Source of the DNA: Candidatus Azobacteroides pseudotrichonymphae | GTDB taxonomy: Bacteria > Bacteroidota > Bacteroidia > Bacteroidales > Azobacteroidaceae | Assembly (NCBI GenBank): GCA_002091395.1 | Contig: AP017913.1 | Coordinates: 188,520-237,500 of the forward strand | Direction of reading: 5' to 3' | DNA length: 48,981 bases | In this document: positions 29,769 through 37,694 of the stretch, piece after piece | Position numbering within the stretch: the stretch's first letter is position 1 | How the letters are laid out: each line of letters opens with the position of its first letter | The notes under the pieces: model-generated | Told to the model about the DNA's origin: nothing | Seen by the model: only the letters and a program-made list of their open reading frames with translations | Database searches by the model: none | Position numbers and translations under genes: made by a program

Positions 29769-30404
29769 TCACTGTAGATACGGATTGTATATTTTTTCTT
29801 CTTCAATGGATGAAGATTGACCGTGTCCTGGAAATATTTTAGTACTATTTGGTAAAGTTAATATTTTGCTTTTAATGGCCGTAGTCAATGTTTTTTTATT
29901 ACCATTCCATAGGTCAGTTCTCCCAATACTATGATAAAATAAAGCATCTCCTGTGAATATACAATTATTTTTTTTACAATAAAATGATAAACTGCCTGGA
30001 GAATGACCAGCGGTTAATAATGCTTCAAGTATAGTATTTCCAAATGAAATAGTATCTTTTTCATTAATATGATGCATAGTTGATATTGGATGATAATCAA
30101 TTTGAAATTTAAAAAAATCAGCTTGTGTTTTTAAATCTGGTATAATTTCTTCGTATATATGATATTTTGATTTTAATCCATATGTTTTATAAATAAAATA
30201 ATTACCTAATACATGGTCAAAGTGTAAATGAGTATTAATTAAGTATTTCACTTGTAAATTGTTAGAGTCTATAAAATTTTGTAGTTTCATACATTCTTTC
30301 TCTGTGTAGGCTCCGCAGTCTATGATGATCGCTTCTTTAGTTTCGTCATAAATTATGTATGTGTTTACCTTAACTGGGTTAAATTTAAATAATTTGATTT
30401 GCAT
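29769..30404 (-). CDS. Metallo-beta-lactamase-fold hydrolase (glyoxalase II-like)
   Basis: This 211-residue protein has the MBL-fold metal motif TH59-x-H61-x-D63-H64 (THLHFDH), a further His in TAGHSPGS, the bridging Asp in TGDALF and the last His in FPGHGQ. Relatives include hydroxyacylglutathione hydrolase and related thioesterases of unknown substrate. It lacks the C-terminal GloB substrate domain, so true glyoxalase II activity is not shown. It stands alone between two large gene-free regions. Confidence 0.9.
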   Translation of the reverse strand: MQIKLFKFNPVKVNTYIIYDETKEAIIIDCGAYTEKECMKLQNFIDSNNLQVKYLINTHLHFDHVLGNYFIYKTYGLKSKYHIYEEIIPDLKTQADFFKFQIDYHPISTMHHINEKDTISFGNTILEALLTAGHSPGSLSFYCKKNNCIFTGDALFYHSIGRTDLWNGNKKTLTTAIKSKILTLPNSTKIFPGHGQSSSIEEEKIYNPYLQ

Positions 30405-31435
30405 TTTAATTAGTATATATATATATATTTGTACTCAAAAATATAGAAAAATATTTTCTGCTGTTAATATATTTATGTAATTAAGTATTTATTTACGTAA
30501 ATATTTTTGAAATAAGCATGTAAAAATTTTAATATTTGTATAAAAAGTTATTATGGTTTTCCATAAATGAGAATATTATTCTAATTCAAAAATTATATTT
30601 TGAATTAAAGATTTTTTGTTAAATTGTTTAGCCTTCGCTTTGTAGTATATTTTGTCATGCTTGATTTTAGTTCTTTATACAAAATATTCCGTTTTTATGG
30701 ATGATTTATTATAAAATTGTTAATTTGAAATGATATTATTGATTCAATGTGATTTTATCAATTTGTAAGCTCAAAATTTTAATTTGAGTATTTAATTATA
30801 CTTATAAGTATTTTGATGAATTTGAATTAATACAATTCATAGATTTGAAATATATTTTCCACAATAAATTGAAATACAAAGCATTTATATTCTTAATATT
30901 TATGAATTTTATAGTTTGAAACTATGATTTATATAGATTTTTATAAATTTGCGACCGATTTTCTAATCGAAATCACTAAGTCATAAATAAAATGTAATTT
31001 TTGATTACGTAATTAACGTTTTATAAAACTTTTGTAAAAAATATAAACTTTCCATTTTTTTATTTTATCAGCAAATACTTAAAAATAAGTATAGAAGAAA
31101 TGAGTCAAATAACGTTTTCACATATTATTGTTTGCTAGTGCATACATTAATAAAAAAATATAATAAAGCATTCAAATATTATGTGAAATTCGCATCTGAT
31201 ATTTATTAGATTATGTTTACTTATATGCAATAATGCCATTTAACAGCTGATTTATAATAAGTTAGATTTTTTATATTCAGGGTTCTTTCTACATCAAAAA
31301 ATTAACTTTAGTTTTTAACTGATTTTATTTTTAGTTTTTTAACTTTAATGCTATGCTTTAATTGAAATTTTAATTAAGTTAATGTAAAATTATTTATAAA
31401 TAAAATAGAGAACACTTTAACTTTAATTTAGTTAA
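30405..31435. other. Longest gene-free region (about 1.03 kb)
   Basis: No plausible reading frame on either strand. Small hairpins are visible: TTATGG/CCATAA around a TTTT loop at 30550-30565; 10-bp arms TAATTCAAAA/TTTTGAATTA at 30582-30607; and CTCAAA/TTTGAG near 30773-30787. One DnaA-box-like TTTTCCACA occurs near 30855, but it is isolated. The region could be an eroded gene or hold an unrecognised RNA. Confidence 0.5.
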
Positions 31436-33109
31436 TCATTTGATATTTAGTATTGTATTATACAATTTTTTATTTTGAAGTACTTCTATAGCTTTATTGA
31501 TAGTGGAATCATTTTGAAGTTTGTAAAGAATCTGTCCTTTACTAAAGTAGTATTGTTTAATGATGTGCATTGCTAAGTGTTTGATTATTTGTGACTTATA
31601 AAAATCTAAATCATAAATTAAATTAGAATTAAGTTTAGTTTCTAATGCTTGAAATTCATGACTAACTTTATCATAATACCCCTCAGATTTAACAATGTTT
31701 TTTAAAGAGTTTACTACTTTTTTACTTTTTTGTTTAAAATTTAAATTTTGTTGTGTATCTGTTTTAATGAATTTTTTGAATTCATCGTAGATATTCTTTT
31801 TTAAAAGAAATTTTAGTGGGGATATTATTTTATGGTTGTTTATTTTCCATTGAACAGCAAAATCAAAAAATGTAAAATTTGTTTCCATATAGTAAACAAT
31901 TGCTGGAATTTTCTCTTCTTTTATTATAATATCAGGTAAGATCCCTTTACCTCCAATAACTGGACGATTATGATCTGTATAGTATACGTTAACGAGTTTA
32001 TTCGGAGTCTGATATGTAATTTTTTCTTCTTTTTCGTTTTTGTGAGAACAATTAATTGATTGAATACAACGACCACTAGGAATGTAGTATTTAGCAGTTG
32101 TTAACTTTAATTGAGTGCCATAAGGCAATTGATAAGTAGATTGTACTGTTCCTTTCCCATATGTATTAGTCCCTACAATAATTCCTCTATCTGTATCTTG
32201 AATTGCTCCTGAAAGAATTTCTGACGCAGATGCAGAATTTTCGTTGACTAATATGACTAAAGGCAAATCTGGTTCGATTGGTGATTCAGTTGTATAAAAA
32301 GTTTTATAAACCTGTTTATTCTTTCCTTTTATAATAAGAAGTAATTTTTTTTTAGGCAGAAAAAAATTTAGTATTTCTAAACATTCAGTTATAATTCCAC
32401 CTCCATTGTTACGAATATCAAATATCAGAGCTTTAATTGGATGATTTTTTTTAAAAAAAATCAAAACTTTTTTTATATCTAAAGCACTTTGAGCACTAAA
32501 AGATGAAAGGCAGATATATCCTATTTCATTTTTTAGTATGCCATAATAAGTGACTGGATTAATGCGAATATGTTTCCTTTTGATTATTGTTTCTTTAGGT
32601 TTACTCCAACATGATCGTTTATATTTTAATTTTATATTAGTATTTGGTTGCCCTTGTAATTGTTTGCTTACAAACGATGTAGTTTTTCCATTTATATCTT
32701 TTTGATTTATTGATAAAATTTCATCTCCTGGAATTACTCCGGCTAAACTAGCTGGCATTTTTTCGTATGTGTCTGAGACAACTATTTTATCATTTTTTAT
32801 TGAAACAGATGCTCCGATTCCTCCATACTGTCCTGTTGTTTGAAATCTAAAATCAGATGAATTTTCTTTTGAGATGTACTCTGTATATTGATCTAATTGT
32901 TTTAATGTGCAAGAAATATTATTTTTCATTATATTTTCAATGTTCAATGTGTCAACATAATATAAATTTAATTTATTTAATAATGAATTAAATATATCTA
33001 AGTATTTAGATAAAATGAAATATTGTTGTTCTGATAGTTGAGACAATGCTTTTGATTGACAAATGTAAACTAATGGGATAATAACAATAATAAGCCGTAT
33101 AAATTTCAT
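31436..33109 (-). CDS. ctpA: C-terminal processing peptidase (S41 family, CtpA-like)
   Basis: This is a periplasmic serine protease with a Ser/Lys dyad that trims or degrades envelope proteins. The 557-residue protein has an N-terminal signal segment (about residues 1-24). A PDZ domain around residues 90-180 includes GGIGASV, MPASLAGVIPGDEILSIN. The S41 catalytic core has DIRNNGGG, the nucleophile Ser in NENSASASEIL and the general base Lys in TYGKGTVQS. A C-terminal helical extension of about 170 residues follows. It resembles the Bacteroides S41 proteases. It stands alone on the minus strand. Confidence 0.93.
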   Translation of the reverse strand: MKFIRLIIVIIPLVYICQSKALSQLSEQQYFILSKYLDIFNSLLNKLNLYYVDTLNIENIMKNNISCTLKQLDQYTEYISKENSSDFRFQTTGQYGGIGASVSIKNDKIVVSDTYEKMPASLAGVIPGDEILSINQKDINGKTTSFVSKQLQGQPNTNIKLKYKRSCWSKPKETIIKRKHIRINPVTYYGILKNEIGYICLSSFSAQSALDIKKVLIFFKKNHPIKALIFDIRNNGGGIITECLEILNFFLPKKKLLLIIKGKNKQVYKTFYTTESPIEPDLPLVILVNENSASASEILSGAIQDTDRGIIVGTNTYGKGTVQSTYQLPYGTQLKLTTAKYYIPSGRCIQSINCSHKNEKEEKITYQTPNKLVNVYYTDHNRPVIGGKGILPDIIIKEEKIPAIVYYMETNFTFFDFAVQWKINNHKIISPLKFLLKKNIYDEFKKFIKTDTQQNLNFKQKSKKVVNSLKNIVKSEGYYDKVSHEFQALETKLNSNLIYDLDFYKSQIIKHLAMHIIKQYYFSKGQILYKLQNDSTINKAIEVLQNKKLYNTILNIK

Positions 33110-33202
33110 AAATCAAATATGGGAAAATTCATCCATTACGATTACAAATATATTGTTTAATTAAGAAAATAAATTTACATTTATTTTCTGGGATATGTAA
33201 AT

Positions 33203-33276
33203 TCTTCCTTAGCTCAGTTGGTTAGAGCATCTGACTGTTAATCAGAGGGTCCTTGGTTCAAGTCCAAGAGGAAGAG
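33203..33276 (+). tRNA. tRNA-Asn(GTT)
   Basis: The acceptor TCTTCCT (33203-33209) pairs with AGGAAGA (33269-33275), with discriminator G. The D arm contains AGCTCAGTTGGTTAGAGC. The anticodon stem TCTGA/TCAGA encloses CTGTTAA with anticodon GTT. The T arm CTTGGTTCAAGTCCAAG is intact. No full CCA is encoded. Confidence 0.97.
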
Positions 33277-33474
33277 CAAGTAATTTAGTCTAATGAAATG
33301 ATTTGCTTGAGTTTGATTTTAATCTTTTGATAATAGTTTTAGTTGCGTAGTAAAAAATTGATGTTGTATTAATATTTAAATTCTTAGTAATTGAATTGTT
33401 ATATTTAATTTTGTGTAGAAAAAATGTAGTGATATTATTGTGAATATATTAAAGTAGGTATTTGATGATTTTGT

Positions 33475-33495
33475 GATAAAAAACTAGTTTTTATC
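33475..33495 (-). terminator. Hairpin after the polyprenyl glycosyltransferase gene
   Basis: GATAAAAA pairs with TTTTTATC around a short ACTAG centre. It starts seven bases beyond the stop of the minus-strand glycosyltransferase and ends in a U-rich tract in that direction. It is likely an intrinsic terminator. Confidence 0.55.
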
Positions 33496-33501
33496 TTTAA
33501 A

Positions 33502-34455
33502 TTATTTTAAATTTTCAGAAATATTATAAAAATTTCTTTCTTGAGAATTCCTAGTTATTAATTCTCCTATAAATCCTGTAAGGAACAATTGAGTCCCTAT
33601 AACCATACTTGCAATTGCAATATGAAAGTAAGGTGTATTGGTGATGAGTGGTGATGTTGTTTTTTTTATGAGTGAGTAGTATTTTGTTCCACCTACAATC
33701 AGTATAGAAACAAACCCAATAATAAACATAATACTCCCAATTAGACCAAAAAAATGCATAGGTTTTTTGCTGAATTTGGATAAAAACCATAGCGTAAATA
33801 GATCCAAGTAACCATTTGTAAAACGACTTAATCCGAATTTAGTTCGTCCATATTTTCTTGCTTGGTGTTGAACCACTTTTTCTCCTATTTTGTTAAATCC
33901 TGCGTTTTTAACTAAAAAAGGAATCCAGCGATGCATATCATTATAAATTTCAATATGTTTGATTACAAGAGCATCATAAGCTTTTAATCCGCAATTAAAA
34001 TCATGTAATTTTATTCCCGAAAAAGTTCGTGCAATAATATTGAATATCTTTGTAGATAGTATTTTGTTTATAGGATCGTATCTTTTTTTTTTCCATCCAG
34101 ATACCATATGATATTTTTTTTTTTTTATCATGTAAAAAAGTTCTGGAATTTCATATGGGCTGTCTTGCAAATCAGCATCCATTGTAATTATAACGTCCCC
34201 CACTGTTTTCTGAAAGGCTGATTGTAAAGCGGCAGATTTTCCATAATTTTGTTGGAAACGAATTCCTTTTACTGTCTTTTTATACTTTGCATGCAATATT
34301 TTAATAATTTTCCATGAATTATCTGTACTTCCATCATCTACGAAAATAATTTCATAAGAGAATTTTTCTTTTCGCATAACTTTATCTATCCACTCATATA
34401 ACTCTAAGAGAGATTTTTCTTCATTTAGTAATGGTATAACTATTGATATATCCAT
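33502..34455 (-). CDS. Family 2 glycosyltransferase with C-terminal membrane helices (DPM/GtrB-like)
   Basis: The 317-residue protein resembles polyprenyl-phosphate hexose synthases. The N-terminal GT-A domain shows ISIVIPLLNEE, FVDDGSTDNSW, the metal motif DADLQD and the conserved HRWIPFL with QHQARKYGRTKFG. Two hydrophobic helices near residues 235-300 anchor it in the inner membrane. Such enzymes typically transfer a sugar from a nucleotide donor to undecaprenyl phosphate; the sugar is unknown. It is divergent from rpsO across 107 bp. Confidence 0.9.
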   Translation of the reverse strand: MDISIVIPLLNEEKSLLELYEWIDKVMRKEKFSYEIIFVDDGSTDNSWKIIKILHAKYKKTVKGIRFQQNYGKSAALQSAFQKTVGDVIITMDADLQDSPYEIPELFYMIKKKKYHMVSGWKKKRYDPINKILSTKIFNIIARTFSGIKLHDFNCGLKAYDALVIKHIEIYNDMHRWIPFLVKNAGFNKIGEKVVQHQARKYGRTKFGLSRFTNGYLDLFTLWFLSKFSKKPMHFFGLIGSIMFIIGFVSILIVGGTKYYSLIKKTTSPLITNTPYFHIAIASMVIGTQLFLTGFIGELITRNSQERNFYNISENLK

Positions 34456-34562
34456 TTCAATACTTTCGAAATTTTATACAAACACAATGGATTAAAGTTA
34501 AAAAAAATAATTATATTTATTACGTCTTGGAATTGTTGTTGAAAGAAAAAATTTTTTTATTT

Positions 34563-34832
34563 ATGTATTTAAAATTAGAAGATAAGAAAAAAATTTTTGC
34601 GGAATGTGGGTTCTCTGACATTGACACTGGCTCTACAGAAGTGCAAATAGCATTACTTTCGTACCGTGTTTTGCATTTAACTGAGCATTTAAAATCAAAT
34701 AAAAAGGATCATAGAACAGAAAGAGCTTTAAAAATGTTAGTGGGGAAGCGTAGTCGCTTATTGATTTTTTTGAAAAAACATAATGTTGAACGGTATTGTT
34801 TTATTACTGATAAATTTGGGTTGAAAAGATAA
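34563..34832 (+). CDS. rpsO: 30S ribosomal protein S15
   Basis: S15 binds the central domain of 16S rRNA early in 30S assembly. I start at ATG 34563 (MYLKLEDKKKIFAECG), giving 89 residues, the universal S15 length. The upstream frame to 34443 would add a 40-residue Ile/Tyr-rich extension and overlap the divergent glycosyltransferase start. The family motifs DTGSTEVQIALLSYRV, HLKSNKKDH and LVGKRSRLLIFLKK are present. It is followed by a convergent rseP and an unexplained GC-richer patch. Confidence 0.97.
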   Translation: MYLKLEDKKKIFAECGFSDIDTGSTEVQIALLSYRVLHLTEHLKSNKKDHRTERALKMLVGKRSRLLIFLKKHNVERYCFITDKFGLKR

Positions 34833-35059
34833 TTTTTTTTGAGATTTTGAGTAATGGAAACAAAATTTTGATAGTGCCTGGATGGATATATTTGTTTGCA
34901 ATTGTGTGTTGCCGTATTCTGTACTATCAGCATTACCATGTTGAGGCACTTTCTTCCTAATTTTTGTATTTAAAACTCATGTAAGGATTTAAATGTAAAG
35001 TATTGTATACTTTTATATATACTACTTTAGTTAGTATATAGTATAGTTTTTAAAAAAAA
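34833..35059. other. rpsO/rseP convergent spacer with a candidate structured element
   Basis: The segment at about 34870-34950 is near 40% G+C, well above flanking spacers. AGTGCCT (34873-34879) pairs with AGGCACT (34944-34950), enclosing a smaller GCAA/TTGC hairpin; GATAGT (34870) and ACTATC (34923) are an alternative pairing. A plus-strand frame without ATG also stays open across it and ends at 34960. At 35016-35040, TATATACTA pairs with TAGTATATA, a likely two-way terminator. The patch may be a small RNA or a gene relic; I recognise neither. Confidence 0.4.
35016..35040. terminator. Hairpin between convergent rpsO and rseP
   Basis: Nine-bp perfect arms TATATACTA and TAGTATATA flank a seven-base loop, 20 bp beyond the rseP stop on the minus strand and about 180 bp after rpsO. 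It is probably a terminator serving one or both genes. Confidence 0.45.
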
Positions 35060-36367
35060 TTATCTTTTGAAAAAAAATCTAAAAATATCCATTCCATTGG
35101 CATAAATTGATATAGCTAAAATTAGGCTCATGCCTATAATTTGAGTGAGTATGATAAATTTCTCATTTGGTCGATGTCCGGTTATCATTTCATAAATGAT
35201 AAAAGCTATGTATCCACCATCGAGTGCTGGTATAGGCAAAAAATTCATTACACCTAGCATAATAGACAAAAAAGCTGTCATGCTCCAAAAATTTAACCAA
35301 TCCCATTTTCCTTGGAAAAGATTTCCAACAGTACCAAGTCCACTAATATTTTTTAAGCATGATTTATTAAACAATAGTTTTAAATTTAAAATGTAGAAAG
35401 AAAGTTTTCTAACTCCTAGTGAAAATCCAACAGGGATAGCTTGCATGATAGTACATTTATTTTTTATGATTGGCAAATGAGTGTTAGAAACAATACCTAT
35501 TTTCCCATTAGAATCTACATGTACTTGAATTTTTAATTTTTTATATGATCTTATAATTCCAAATTTTACATTTGAATTTTTATATTTTAATAATTCAAAT
35601 GCTAATTCATTCAATGAATTTATTTTTGTTTCATTAATTGATATAATTTTGTCTCCTATTTTTAACCCTGCTTTTTTTGCATTACCTTTTGTTATTAGAC
35701 TATCTATGCGAGAAGATTGATAATCAGAAAATATAGCATGGTCAGATGCGAATTGTGATTTAAAATTTTTAGGCAAAATTATTTTTTTCTTTTTACCTAT
35801 CCTATTTACAATTACAACTTTAGAGTCAATTACACGAAATAAATCTAAGTCATCGTAGCGTGTTAATGATTTTTTATCAGCTTCAAGTATAATATCTCCG
35901 TCTTGAAATCCTGCTTTATGAGCAAGTTCACTAAAAAAAAGTGGAGTTTTATATATTGGAATATAATTATCTCCTTCTTTGAATGCTAGCACTGAATAAA
36001 TAAAAAAAGCAAAAATAAAATTCATTAATATGCCTCCTGCTATAATTAGTAGACGATTCCATGTTGGTTTAGTTCGAAATTCCCATGAATTTTGTTTTTT
36101 TTTTAAAAAATCCAGGTCCATACTTTCATCTATCATTCCAGAAATTTTTACATATCCACCTAAAGGTATCCATCCTATACCGAATTCAGTTCCGTTTTTT
36201 TTAAATTTATATTTAAATAAAGAAAACCATGGATTAAAAAATAGGTAAAACTTTTCCACTTTCACTCCGAAAATTTTTGCGAATAGAAAATGTCCACATT
36301 CGTGTGTAATTATTAGTATTGATAAACTTATTATTAATTGCAATGCTTTTATTAAAATTATTTCCAT
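35060..36367 (-). CDS. rseP: Site-2 membrane metalloprotease RseP (S2P family)
   Basis: RseP cleaves membrane-embedded substrates such as anti-sigma factors and signal peptides. The 435-residue protein has the zinc motif HECGH in the first helix (HExxH form), the FGVKVEKF segment and a central region with two PDZ-like domains (around AHKAGFQDGDIILEAD and AKKAGLKIGDKIISIN). The second zinc-ligand motif is NFLPIPALDGG near residue 375. About four membrane helices are visible. It starts three bases after the dxr stop, the usual dxr-rseP pairing of Bacteroidetes. Its substrates are unknown here. Confidence 0.94.
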   Translation of the reverse strand: MEIILIKALQLIISLSILIITHECGHFLFAKIFGVKVEKFYLFFNPWFSLFKYKFKKNGTEFGIGWIPLGGYVKISGMIDESMDLDFLKKKQNSWEFRTKPTWNRLLIIAGGILMNFIFAFFIYSVLAFKEGDNYIPIYKTPLFFSELAHKAGFQDGDIILEADKKSLTRYDDLDLFRVIDSKVVIVNRIGKKKKIILPKNFKSQFASDHAIFSDYQSSRIDSLITKGNAKKAGLKIGDKIISINETKINSLNELAFELLKYKNSNVKFGIIRSYKKLKIQVHVDSNGKIGIVSNTHLPIIKNKCTIMQAIPVGFSLGVRKLSFYILNLKLLFNKSCLKNISGLGTVGNLFQGKWDWLNFWSMTAFLSIMLGVMNFLPIPALDGGYIAFIIYEMITGHRPNEKFIILTQIIGMSLILAISIYANGMDIFRFFFKR

Positions 36368-36370
36368 AAT

Positions 36371-37528
36371 TTACGCAAATTGTTTTATTATTTCTAAAGT
36401 CATTATTCTTGTTACGTTGTTTGTTTCTATTAAATCTTCATATGTTGGAGAGCCAATAAATGTTGGTAATTGCATTGATTTTTCAATTATTTTGCTCATC
36501 GTTGTAAATTTTATTTTTTCTTGTAAAAACGCATCAACTACTACTTCATTAGCAGCATTAAGGATGCAAGGCATATTCCCCCCTTGCCGAATAGCTTCAA
36601 AAGCCAAATTTAAATTAGGGAATCGGATTGTATCCACTTCTTCAAAGGTTAAATGATTGTATTTAGTAAAATCTAACTGATTAAAATTTGAATTCAATCT
36701 TTCTGGATAAGTTAAAGCAAATTGTATTGGCAAATGCATGTTAGGGATCCCCAATTGGGCTTTAATAGATGTATCCTTAAATTGTACCATAGAATGAATA
36801 ATAGATTGTGGATGTATTAATATTTGAATTTGCTTAGAATTTACACCAAACAGCCATTTTGCTTCTATTACTTCGAATCCTTTATTCATTAAAGTAGCTG
36901 AGTCTATAGTTGTTTTTTCACCCATTAACCAGTTTGGATGTCTCAATGCTTCTTTTTTTGAAATGTATTTTAGTTTCTCTAAAGGGAATGTACGGAAAGG
37001 GCCTCCTGAAGCTGTTAAAATAATACGATCTATTGTATCATTTTTTTCTCCAATCAAGCATTGAAAAATTGCTGAATGTTCTGAATCTATAGGCAAAATC
37101 GTTGTGTTATAGTCCTTTGCTAATTTAGTGATCAATTCACCTGCAAGAACTAAAGTTTCTTTATTTGCCAAGGCGATAGTTTTTTTTGCTTTAATAGCAT
37201 TAATAATTGGTTTTAATCCTGCGTAACCAACAATAGCTATTAGTACAATATCAACATGTTTAGATCCTATTACCTGTAAAATTGCATCTGTTCCTGAAAA
37301 CACTTTGATAGGAAAGTTTTTTAGTCCATTTTTGAGTTGTTTGTATTTTGACTCATTCGCAATAATAACTATTTCAGGCAAAAATTCACGTGCTTGTTTA
37401 ATAAGTAATTCAACATTATTTTTTGCATAAAGAACGTATACTTTTAATATTTTAGATTGTTTTCGAATTATATCTAATGTTTGCGTCCCTATTGACCCAG
37501 TAGACCCTAATAAGGCAATTTGTTTCAT
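36371..37528 (-). CDS. dxr: 1-deoxy-D-xylulose 5-phosphate reductoisomerase
   Basis: Dxr makes 2-C-methyl-D-erythritol 4-phosphate, the committed step of the MEP isoprenoid pathway, using NADPH. The 385-residue protein starts with the NADPH loop LLGSTGSIGTQTLD. It then shows ALANKETLVLAGEL, the metal and substrate segment PIDSEHSAIFQCL, TASGGPFR and PNWLMGEKTTIDSATLMNKG. The C-terminal helical domain is complete. It is co-transcribed with rseP (three-base gap). With ispF at 27502 this confirms the MEP route. Confidence 0.97.
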   Translation of the reverse strand: MKQIALLGSTGSIGTQTLDIIRKQSKILKVYVLYAKNNVELLIKQAREFLPEIVIIANESKYKQLKNGLKNFPIKVFSGTDAILQVIGSKHVDIVLIAIVGYAGLKPIINAIKAKKTIALANKETLVLAGELITKLAKDYNTTILPIDSEHSAIFQCLIGEKNDTIDRIILTASGGPFRTFPLEKLKYISKKEALRHPNWLMGEKTTIDSATLMNKGFEVIEAKWLFGVNSKQIQILIHPQSIIHSMVQFKDTSIKAQLGIPNMHLPIQFALTYPERLNSNFNQLDFTKYNHLTFEEVDTIRFPNLNLAFEAIRQGGNMPCILNAANEVVVDAFLQEKIKFTTMSKIIEKSMQLPTFIGSPTYEDLIETNNVTRIMTLEIIKQFA

Positions 37529-37694
37529 TTTTAATATTAATTATTGATTGTATCATAATAATTTTTATATTTTTTCAACAATACAAATATAATTTTTGAA
37601 ATTAAAAAATTATTAATTTAAAGTATTACAAAATCACGTTTGATAAGTTACGTAATGTTTTGTACTTTACACAAATTTTTAATCGCTGAGTGTT

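Noticed and set aside
34443..34562. N-terminal extension of S15
   Set aside because: S15 is universally about 89 residues and the extension overlaps the divergent glycosyltransferase start; the family start is at 34563.
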